Shown piece by piece: positions 55,692-64,000 of a stretch of 64,000 nucleotides of DNA. This DNA is from Oopsacas minuta (lineage: Eukaryota > Porifera > Hexactinellida > Lyssacinosida > Leucopsacidae), in the NCBI GenBank assembly GCA_024704765.1, contig JAKMXF010000325.1, positions 275,739 to 339,738 of the forward strand, in the 5' to 3' direction. Numbering within the stretch: position 1 is the stretch's first letter; each line of letters begins with the position of its first letter. Below the pieces are notes generated by a model that made no database searches, had not been told where the DNA came from, and saw nothing but the letters and a program-made list of their open reading frames with translations. The translations under genes were made by a program, and so were the position numbers.

Positions 55692-58600
55692 TCCTGTTAG
55701 AACTCCGTTACACTCCTTCCCCTACAACTAGAACTACGCGGTCTTTAGAGCTGGTAATCTTCCAAATACTTAGGCATGAGCTTTGTCCTCTGAGGTCTAA
55801 TCCTATTACCTGTATCCTCTAAGTTTATGAGTTATTAGGTGTTGAACTAGCGAGACTAATATTTTGGTTGAATGGTGATAGACATTGCACACTGTTTGAT
55901 ATTGATTCATTAATAGCCTCGTTCTGTGATGATATATTTAATAAAGTGCTAGAATCGGTAGACACCTTGCTACCCTCTTCACGTGATTCATTAAACATTG
56001 ATGTATTATTCAACGACCTTGACCTTTCATTCAACTATTGGTTATCCGTTGACAGAACCTCAGTACTCTTACATGACGACTGGAGTGGTGAGTGCGTACC
56101 ATATTCATCTATCCTACGAATATGTGGTTGAAGTTGGTTTACGAGTGCGGTCTTAATTTTACCATTTCTGTTTGGATTGACACATCAACTGGCCCTTTGA
56201 TATCAATTACTTGTCATCCACTTTCCCATCTGTCGGCTAACCTTTTAGCCACTCCCATATGTGGAAGAGAAAGCCAAACATGATCCTCAGCTCTAAATTT
56301 CAGGACATTATCCAAATTTGTACTCCTGTCATAAAACTCATTAAGCCTCCTCTGCGCTTGAATAAGTTGTCCTTCGACAAATAAAAGCGTTCATATGAAG
56401 TCTGGTTATGCCATGAAGTGGTTGTAAACAACTTGTTCTGGGACTCTCTCGTCCATACATGATTTGAAACGAAGATATAACCGTGCTAGAGTGTTTCAAA
56501 GTGCGATATGCGAATAGTACCAATTGTAAGTATTTTTCCCAGTCCTCATTCTTCTCAGCATAGCATCGGAGCATCTGGAGGACTGTTCTATTACTTCTTT
56601 CTACCAAATATTGCCCTGAGGATGGAAGAAGTTGAATGAGTTTTTCCAGATTCCTGATGCGTTGCACGTTTCTTTCAAGAGCTGTGATTCAAATTTCGTT
56701 CTTGATCGGAATGAAGGTACTCAGGAATTCCATACCACACCTAGAAATACCTCAACCAGAATTTCTGTTATTGTTTTTTATTTTGATTAGACATCATAGG
56801 GTAACATTCCAACCACTTTGTAAATGTGTCCTCTACTACTAAGAGGTACATATTCCATTTACTACTGACCGGAACCTCCAAGACATCTACCTGAAGTAGT
56901 TGCATGGTGTGTCCAATAGGTGTGTGTTAATTAAATGAGCTTTAGTTGCCAGAGGAAGTTTAGCTTTCTGACATGCTTCGCACGATTTCACATATATATT
57001 TACGTCCGTATTCATGTTAACCCAAAAAGCTAAATCTTTCAAGATACTTAACGTACGTTCCTCACCTTGATAACCAGCATGGTCATGCGCGTCTGGCGGA
57101 GGAAATCACGACGCATTTATTTAAGGTGCCATGATAATGGTTAGTAGATCAGAAAAAGGGCGCGTGTATAATTGCAGGTAACAGCACCATCAACCAGTTG
57201 CAACTGAGACCCAATCTACTGTTAGTATCGTTTCAGCTCAGATCGATTCCATTGAGGAGTCGAAAAACGTTGAGAAATCGGAATATCGCTAATACATACA
57301 GCACCTTTCCTAATACTGAGTCATTGAGCTGTTTACTTCGGAGTTCTTTCATTGTAGGAAAGTGATAGTCCTGTAAGCGCACAATGGAATTACGTATGTG
57401 AGGGATTCAGGGGCCTTAATCACTAAACTACTCAAACTTAAGTATTGCTAAAACTAAGTATTTACTTAGTTTTCCCTTACTGAACTAAGTATTTTTAAGT
57501 CTAGTCTGGAGGTGACTTAACTCATCATATTTTTATCATAAGAGTGTACTTTCCTAGGTTAGATGTTTTATCATATTTAAGATTCCTTCTTGTCTTGTAA
57601 TTCACTTTTATTACGTAAATTTGACTGCTGAAGTGCGTAATAATTTTACGCGCTTGCGCTAATTCCTGATTTACGCAATACATGATTTAATTAGTTTGCA
57701 ATATACAATTATATCATTGTGGTGTCAATGGCAGCACTGTAATTAACATGGCAAAATGTATTTAAGGAAGAGTATAGATACCTCTTTTTACAACACTTAT
57801 TACCTAACAAATTCTACACACGATAAAATCCTATCATTTATCACGACACATTGGCTACTACAAAGACTCGAGCAAAGAACTTTTCAACATATACTTAACT
57901 AATACTTAATTTATACTTAGTTTTCTGTCAAAACTAAGTATATACTAAGTATTGGGTAAGTATATGTGCATTGATGAAAACTTAGCAAAAACTAAGTTTT
58001 ACTTAGTTTCGAGTTAAGTTTAAGATAAGTAGTTTAGTAAATAAGGCCCCTGGTTTGAGTCTGTGTTTTCCGTTATTGATGTACGATACAATGCATCCGC
58101 GTTATCATTTGTATTTCCTGACCTATACTGTATTACGAAATCATATTCTTGTAACATGCTGCCCAACGCCACAACCGCCCTATACTCTTCTGCCTTGCTA
58201 ACCACACCCAAGGATTATGATCTGTGAATATGACAAAATTTCTCCCTATCAGATAATGTCGGAAGCGTTTTACTGCCTTCACAATTACAAGACATTCTAA
58301 CTCAACTATACTGTAATTTTTTCGGACTCAGCTGGCACATTTTGAATTCTCTACAATGTCTGCAGAGTTAATGTTACCAATAGTAGGCCCCGTTGCCACC
58401 CCTTTTAGCAAAGTTATGGTTGATCCGATGGCTCGCTAAGAAATCAGTGCCGAGAATACAATCTATAATTAATGGAGAAGTAATTGTACACTTCTGAGAA
58501 GTTCGTAATTCACCGATCTGAATTTCTAAATTTACTTCTCCCAGAGAGTTCATCCTTTCTCAGAAGTGGTTAGCAACAGTGCTCTCCTGGTGCTATTTTG

Positions 58601-59040
58601 ATCCACTAAAATCAGTAAAGAAAAGTGTCTGAAATTAGGCTGTCAGAAGATCCACTATCTATCATCATAGCTCTACAATTCAAGTCCTCGATTTGACTTA
58701 ACAAGTGTATTGGTTTAACAGGTTTACACAGTGACACGGAACTTCCCTGGCTATGATGACATAAACTTGTTTGAGCCGTATCTAATTTTTCTGGGATCCG
58801 GTCTTGGCTCTTCCAACAGGTTTCCTGTAGTTTAACGTCTGTCCTATAGGAGTTTCTGGGCAATTTCTCATCACATGTCCTATCTGATTACAAATGTAAC
58901 AACACACTGCTCTTCTAGAGTTTCGATTAGAACTTGGACAAGTTTGAGCATAATAGCCCCACTACCACCACAAACAAAACATTTAACATCTCTCTGTTTC
59001 CTTCCTTCTGGTATACCGCGAGTTTAAAACAAAAATGGAG
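55692..59040 (-). mobile_element. Ty3/Gypsy-type retrotransposon fossil, lacking reverse transcriptase
   Basis: Minus-strand order: two CCHC zinc knuckles (about 58870-58990; the second is C-x2-C-x4-H-x4-C, the first has lost its His and a frame); an aspartic protease motif (IDSGSSDSLISD, about 58640); then directly RNase H pieces (about 58040-58300, TDHNPW and VIQYRSGNTNDNADAL); an H2C2 integrase zinc finger (about 56950-57090, ending CEACQKAK); integrase core pieces (about 56770-56900 and 56341-56667, with LFAYRTLKHSSTV). The reverse transcriptase segment expected between protease and RNase H is missing. Near 55725 a purine-rich tract followed by TGTAACGG could be the polypurine tract and 3' LTR start. 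No second LTR was found. Many stops; inactive. Confidence 0.85.
57408..58052. mobile_element. hAT-like MITE nested in the Gypsy fossil
   Basis: Inverted ends CAGGGGCCTTAATCACTAAA and (inverted) CAGGGGCCTTATTTACTAAA, then subterminal copies of AAACTAAGTA / TACTTAGTTT in both orientations. 645 bp, non-coding. It separates the RNase H and integrase remains of the Gypsy element. I could not find a perfect 8-bp duplication. Confidence 0.8.
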
Positions 59041-59195
59041 ATTAAATTATTTTCCAATACGATTCCAATTTGTATTTTGTGCAAAGTAAATAGCTTATTA
59101 ATGCATTCCTTAAACATCACTCAATTTGTTGAATAGTGTATAAATGTTATGTCGATTTTATAAATGTCTGTAAATTACATGAAATCGACATACTA

Positions 59196-59360
59196 CAGTA
59201 GAACTCAGTTATAAGTACTCAGCTTGAGAAGTACTTTTCTCAAAAACTAATTTTCAATTCTTGTACTAAACCCATAGGAAAAATAATTGGATAAGACGTA
59301 CTTCGGTTAGTACGTACTAATTTTGTTTCCCTAGGGGGACGTGTTACCTGAGTTCTACCG
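59196..59360. mobile_element. Pogo/Tigger-like MITE with TA duplication
   Basis: 165 bp; ends CAGTAGAACTCAGTTATAAG and (inverted) CGGTAGAACTCAGGTAACAC; TA on both flanks (59194-59195 and 59361-59362). Confidence 0.82.
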
Positions 59361-59362
59361 TA

Positions 59363-60372
59363 ATCCGAAAACAGTATTGTGTACTTATTGATATTCAGTA
59401 ACCTGCAAATGTTGGACACAGGAAATGTATTATAGTCGTATAGCAGTGTTCCGTAACCCCCATTTGCCGGAATGTATATGTACTTTACAGAATGCGAATT
59501 TTGCTTGTAGGTTTTGATTTCAATTAATATTTTAGACACTAATCTGATCCTATTTAATATCTATGCAGCAGTCACTAACTTTGTTCCAGCCTACATGCCA
59601 GCAAACCTTTCGTCCATCAAATCCTAGGATAGTTTTTAGCATTACGTGGCGCTAAATTTTCGCTCACTAGTAATGTTAACAGATAATCAGAGTTGCGGTG
59701 GAATGGAAATGGGAATCCTATGAAAGTCCTATTTCTGGAAATCCTTTAGGGTTAGTTCTTTGTAGTACTAGTAACCGTATACATTCCTAACAGGTAATAT
59801 CATTTCCTATTTATTTAATCAAATTAAGTTATTAGGATGTGGGAATTCAATTGGAATCAAATGGGGAAATCATTTGGAAATGGGAGTGAAATTTCATTCC
59901 CAAGGCAACCCTGCACATAATATTAACATATTCCAGATTAGGTGAAACAATTGCAAAATAAGAAAGTATGCGACGAATTCACTGGCCTGGACGACACCTG
60001 TTAGAGCTAGTGGGTGTCCTTATGGATTATGAACGTGAAATGCAATAGTTATACAAGAATGTCATCCCTGGATAAGGGAAATGCACCCCTAGACGGTTGT
60101 TAGATAAGAAATATGAAAATCATAAGTACATAGTTATGCGACATCTCAGAATAGAGAAATTCGAATTATATACAACATTCCATAAACCCTTTCCTTGACA
60201 ACGAATAACAGACATAAAGACAACAATGGCAATTTAATAGTATAGATACACACACATACTTACAGAATAATTACTGTATATTTATTTGTATAGAAAAACA
60301 GATTAATCGCATTTTAATAGATTCAATTGAGCAATAAAGGTATACAGGATATTATACAATACAAAGAGTCAA
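59363..60372. other. Intergenic with MITE fragments
   Basis: The 59690-59915 stretch (GGTGGAATGGAAATGGGAAT ... CATTCCCAAGGCAACCCTG) is a probable MITE of the same family as the ends at 7078 and 61360. No gene. Confidence 0.45.
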
Positions 60373-60433
60373 ATAATGCAAGAAATATAATGTCATATTT
60401 AAGTTCAGATAATGCAAGGAATATGATGTCATA
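60373..60433 (+). promoter_or_regulatory. Two 25-bp promoter-proximal direct repeats
   Basis: ATAATGCAAGAAATATAATG + TCATA (60373-60397) and ATAATGCAAGGAATATGATG + TCATA (60409-60433) differ at two positions and start 36 bp apart. The pair lies 21 bp upstream of a TATA box. Each ends in an ATF/CREB-like TGATGTCAT or TAATGTCAT half-site. The regulatory role is inferred from position. Confidence 0.55.
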
Positions 60434-60454
60434 AATACAAATGAGTATACATTG

Positions 60455-60463
60455 TATATAAAA
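60455..60463 (+). promoter_or_regulatory. TATA box
   Basis: TATATAAAA, 71-79 bp before the ATG at 60534. A start site near 60485 would give a 5' UTR of about 50 nt. Confidence 0.55.
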
Positions 60464-60533
60464 GTTCGTAAATTATAAGAACTTAGCAGAGTCGAACACA
60501 CGAAACAAACAATATCAGATTATATCAAGTATC

Positions 60534-60683
60534 ATGGGTAACGCTGTAACACGGGAAGGATCTGGAAATGCTGAAACATCTGAGCAAGGAGAGGGAGGAT
60601 TGGAACCGGTAAGCCTAGTTATTGGATTTATTGCAGGACTTATTGTGGGAACATCCAATGGAGACAGAAAAAATGATAATTAA
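60534..60683 (+). CDS. Small ORF, 49 aa, putative N-myristoylated membrane peptide
   Basis: Codes for MGNAVTREGSGNAETSEQGE, a short linker, a Gly/Ile/Leu-rich hydrophobic stretch at about residues 26-40 (VSLVIGFIAGLIVG) and a polar tail TSNGDRKNDN. MGNAVTRE fits the N-myristoylation consensus (Gly2, small residue at 6). The hydrophobic stretch with GxxxG-like spacing could insert in or hairpin at a membrane. A-T-C at -3 to -1 gives an adequate start context. Upstream lie a TATA box and two direct promoter repeats, a better promoter than any other gene here shows. Coding status is unproven. An alternative reading uses GGTAAG at 60607-60612 as a splice donor, making the first 25 codons exon 1 of a longer gene. 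Confidence 0.45.
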   Translation: MGNAVTREGSGNAETSEQGEGGLEPVSLVIGFIAGLIVGTSNGDRKNDN

Positions 60684-61534
60684 TTAATGAGATATGTTGA
60701 TTTTTTGTATTCTGTGCATATGTATTTATGTCATGTAAATAATCACATACCTGAATAGTTATTAAACTACTGTTACATATGATTTTACACCTGTTAGAAG
60801 TTACACTTATTACCGAATATTTTAGAAGGGGAGTTTCACTATCCAGGTGGATAAAATATATAAGCGACGGCTACTTTGCTAGTAAGTATGGCATGACTAT
60901 GACCCACCTTCCCCGTACTAGGGTCCTTAATTAAAGGGAGCAAGAGGTGGTACATATTACTGTTCCTCAAGTTTATTACCTTTCACTCGTTGTATGATGG
61001 TTGTATTAGAAACCATAAACCATAAACAATGTCACAGAACCAAGTAACCATGTGAGGATTTTGACCAGGGTTTGAAACTACGAGGTTGGGTTTTATGTGT
61101 TTCACGTGTGCCGTGGGAAATAGGAATGTGTTTTTCCTTATGGAAATTCCTGTAGGAAACACAGTCCTATGGGAATCTGCTGGAAACCATATAGAAATCC
61201 TTAGAGAATCCTGTGGAAGTTCTAATGTAGAGTTTTGAAATTATTTTCAACTAAATACTACATGCCAATTTATGTGAATCCCTACATGTCCATTATACTC
61301 AGTGGGAAATCCGATGGGAAACTCCAAAGAGTTAGGAATGGGAATGGAAATTCCTTCCACGGCCAACCCTGAATATTACGTACTTTAACAGACATCTCCT
61401 ACTTCAAAATTCTGGATATAAACAAATCCAGCGATATAAACGTGCTAACAAATGTGATATTCGTCTTCTCTATATGGCCCTGCAAATACAGGTACTACAT
61501 GGTTCAAGTGCTTAGTAAAACACATCAAAAAGAG
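60684..61534. other. Intergenic with a probable MITE
   Basis: 61056-61372 begins CAGGGTTTGAAACTACG and ends GGCCAACCCTG. It has iterated TGGGAAT/GGAAATCC words shared with 59690-59915 and 7078-7110. No gene. Confidence 0.45.
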
Positions 61535-62533
61535 TTAGTGTTGAAGTTCTTTCAATAATTCATTAATTTCAAGATCAGAAAGACACAAATTTTCTTTCAT
61601 AAAGGCTTTACAAATTCTTTCTGCAACAATTATTGCTGTTTTCTCCCTTAACTCTTCAGACATTTCTGGCTTACTTGATGCCAATATTTTCATTTCTTTC
61701 ATGATAGTTTCATAATATATTTTAGTGACTTTCACGCCGTTATACTTCGATTTCAAACTTTCTCCAGAATTTTGTTTTAGGATTTCTTCTGTATTTCCAC
61801 ACAGCTGTTCTCTCCCTATCGCTGTGGTATCAGAATTGGGCTCTTGCCTTTGACCTGAAGTTTCGGTGTTTGGATTGTTTGCAGTCCAAACTTCCAGATT
61901 AATTGTTTTAGCAATCGTGACATCAATTTCAATAATCATCTCACTTACTCTTGCATGATTTTCCCTAAATATTTTCAATATTTCACTCAGATTGATTGTT
62001 TGATACAGTATCTTGGATAATTCGTATAATTTGGCTCGCTCTTTAAACCCTGGTTGAATGTGTTGACTTCCCAGATACTGTATGTGCCAAAATATTCCAT
62101 CTTTACATTGCATTCTTTTTGGAGTTTCAATATATTGTATTGCTAATAATAGAGCTTCAAATTGAGATCTTAATCTCTGTATAAATTCAAAACGAGCTGT
62201 ACTTTTGTTCGAATATCCAATCGATTCACTATTTGAATCGTATATTGTTAGTAAAGACTTAAATACCTTAATCTGACTAAAAAGTTCAATGTAGAGTTTG
62301 ATTCCTGATTGAATCTCTTCCTTCAAATTATTGAGATCAATCAGAAATGATTCTGTATTTATCTGAACCCTCTCACCAGCATACCAGTCCATAAGAAATT
62401 CTGTAAAAGTTTGTTTAGTTTCAAGGTTAGCGAATAGGTTAATGCAATAATTAATATCTGTTAACACATCGGTGTAGGCTGTTATGACATCTCTTTCACA
62501 AATATTCTTAACTGTCTGTTCATAGCTTGCCAT
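61535..62533 (-). CDS. Orphan 332-aa helical protein
   Basis: An intact single-exon frame starting MASYEQTVKNICERDVITAY. No signal peptide or membrane segment. Composition and periodicity suggest an alpha-helical protein: helical blocks at about 1-110 (LIDLNNLKEEIQSGIKLYIE), 115-205 (FIQRLRSQFEALLLAIQYIE, KERAKLYELSKILYQ), a polar linker at about 220-255 (NTETSGQRQEPNSDTTAIG) and a C-terminal helical block (EMSEELREKTAIIVAERICK ... LEINELLKEL). I do not recognise a family. The layout, two helical regions around a disordered linker, would suit a scaffold or adaptor, but this is a guess. A TATA-like TTTATA on the plus strand at 62558 lies about 30 bp before the ATG on the minus strand. Confidence 0.65.
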   Translation of the reverse strand: MASYEQTVKNICERDVITAYTDVLTDINYCINLFANLETKQTFTEFLMDWYAGERVQINTESFLIDLNNLKEEIQSGIKLYIELFSQIKVFKSLLTIYDSNSESIGYSNKSTARFEFIQRLRSQFEALLLAIQYIETPKRMQCKDGIFWHIQYLGSQHIQPGFKERAKLYELSKILYQTINLSEILKIFRENHARVSEMIIEIDVTIAKTINLEVWTANNPNTETSGQRQEPNSDTTAIGREQLCGNTEEILKQNSGESLKSKYNGVKVTKIYYETIMKEMKILASSKPEMSEELREKTAIIVAERICKAFMKENLCLSDLEINELLKELQH

Positions 62534-62941
62534 CGAGAGGTGAGTTTAAGGTCTAAGTTTATATGTATAGTATCACCCGCTTAATGTATTCACTTCGGGA
62601 CAGGGTAGTGCCGATTACTTTTAAATGATTACTATAACATTTACAAAATAACAGTTAGGAATCGATATAATAATATATCAGGGTGTCACTAAATGTCAAT
62701 CATGTTCTGAAAAATATAGCTCATGGATCAAAACATGTATTTTCGTTAATGCAATTCAATTTGTAAACAACCATATTAGCTATAAATAATATTTACACAG
62801 AAATAGAACCAAAATAACAAAATTTCCATCAGTCATAACATAGCCGTAGACAAGGAGGAAGGTTAGGCCCCCCTCAAATTTTGCATCATCAATTCCCGAA
62901 AATTCCTGAAAACTTCTGTGAAATTATGCTTTATTAATCAT
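62534..62941. other. Intergenic, no supported feature
   Basis: AT-rich sequence between the orphan gene and the hAT fossil. Confidence 0.35.
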
Positions 62942-64000
62942 TCATGAAGTTATTCCGGATATCTTACAAATAAATTCATTTACTAATTCTTTCAATGGTA
63001 AACCGTTCGTTCTTTGTTTGCGCACATGAAGTAACAAGCACCAATTCCATCGTGCTTGGCATGTAGTTGTACGCAGCCAGGCCTTAAGTCTGCGGAGTGC
63101 GCTGAAACTTCTTTCACTTGTGGCATTAGTTGCTGGCATCACAAGAATTAATTCCACTATTTTGATTACCACCTCTGAGAAGAAAGATTTTTCTTTACAA
63201 TTCAAAGATTGGAGATAAATTATTATTGGTGGCAAATCCGTCAAAGCTGCCCCACTGCAATGCAAGAGTTTCAATTGCGTTTGAAGACGGTCTGCATGGG
63301 TAAAGTCATCTCCGTAGAATGCGATTATAGAACCAATCAAATCTGAATCACTGGCGTTTCTGAACTAGTAAGGGCTGTTTCTAAATTTTGGAGCATCTGG
63401 AATCCCTTCTGATCAGATCTGTCCTTGATAGATGCCATAGTTAGATCAATTATTTGAAAATAAATTTTTCTATAATGTTCCTTAACACTAGTTGGGTACT
63501 CTGTAGTATTTCCAACTATTTCATATTTTCTGGGGAGTCCTGACGAAGAAACCTCGATTGATGATCTTCTACATTCTACATACTTCCAAAACAAAGTGAA
63601 GTTAATCTCAGTTCTCATTTCAGGAGTGTAGAAAGCGTTGTCTTCACAAGGGTTTGTCCTTCATGTGCTGATATCGTTTTAGTTTGCAATGACCGAGACA
63701 CATTATCGGTCATGTTTAAGATTTTTCGTCCTAGTTCAACTCCAAAAAAGAATTCAAATTTTTCCATTTGTGCTGCAACTCCTCCAATCCTAGCTTTTAA
63801 TTCAGTATCTTTTGTTGCATATTTGCTACATTCCAAGTCAATTGTAGTACGTGATAATTCTCAGAGATGGAACTAAACGCTTCAGCTCTTACTGTCCATC
63901 TTGTTGGACATAGTATTCTAATCCCGGGAGAGCACTCTGAAATTTCATCTTTTAACTTGCTAAAGATTGCATCTCTTTTAGGCGATTTCTTAATTAGTTT
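62942..64000 (-). pseudogene. ZMYM1-like hAT transposase fossil, continues past the right edge
   Basis: On the minus strand from the window edge: CPTRWTVRAEAFSSI (about 63850-63910); KARIGGVAAQMEKFEFFFGV, TDNVSRSLQTKTISAHEGQT (63615-63836); WKYVECRRSSIEVSSSGLPR (63337-63618); a helical middle and the hAT C-terminal dimerisation motif MPATNATSERSFSALRRLK (62942-63340). These match ZMYM1-like/DUF4371 hAT transposases in order and spacing. Breaks: a frame change at about 63838, and stops or frame changes at about 63614 and 63337. This copy is unrelated in detail to the hAT fossil at 54060-55255 (different residues around SERSFS) and on the opposite strand. Confidence 0.88.

Overview
This window looks like a repeat-rich, AT-rich animal nuclear locus. 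It contains a 14-exon gene with GT-AG introns, several intronless metazoan housekeeping and transporter genes, and a dense load of DNA-transposon remnants. The conserved proteins (THOC2, ZNHIT6/BCD1, RPL26, RPIA, SLC47-type MATE, SLC18B1-like, SLC2-like) are of metazoan type. The decayed tandem TRAF-type zinc-finger genes resemble arrays common in sponges and cnidarians. A demosponge or similar early-branching marine invertebrate is my best guess, but the sequence alone does not settle it.

Layout. (1) 1-3030, plus strand: two tandem, frameshifted RING/TRAF-zinc-finger/coiled-coil pseudogenes. (2) 3834-32995, minus strand: a complete THOC2 (THO complex subunit 2) gene. I traced 14 exons whose phases all join into one 1,311-codon frame. 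Its introns hold an intact SLC2-like sugar-transporter gene on the opposite strand (20382-21722), a nearly intact mariner element (23362-24671) and many MITEs (short non-autonomous DNA transposons). (3) 33000-35400: intergenic, with a large foldback element. (4) 35427-40533, minus strand: RPL26, ZNHIT6 and a MATE transporter. The MATE gene is flanked by two inverted copies of a ~600-bp repeat. (5) 40534-46690: repeats only. (6) 46697-47842, plus strand: an orphan multi-pass membrane protein. (7) 50081-51590, minus strand: a decayed SLC18B1-like transporter. (8) 52155-52868, minus strand: RPIA. (9) 54060-59040: a transposon graveyard of hAT and Gypsy fossils with nested MITEs. (10) 60534-60683, plus strand: a small, possibly N-myristoylated ORF behind a TATA box and a promoter repeat. 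(11) 61535-62533, minus strand: a 332-aa orphan. (12) 62942-64000, minus strand: a ZMYM1-like hAT transposase fossil running off the right edge.

There is no operon logic here. The intact housekeeping genes serve mRNP export (THOC2), snoRNP assembly (ZNHIT6), translation (RPL26) and the pentose phosphate pathway (RPIA). Most non-coding sequence is mobile-element debris. Several families occur as two or more copies in the window, and several insertions keep exact target-site duplications that make the order of events readable. I see no CRISPR array, rRNA or convincing tRNA.
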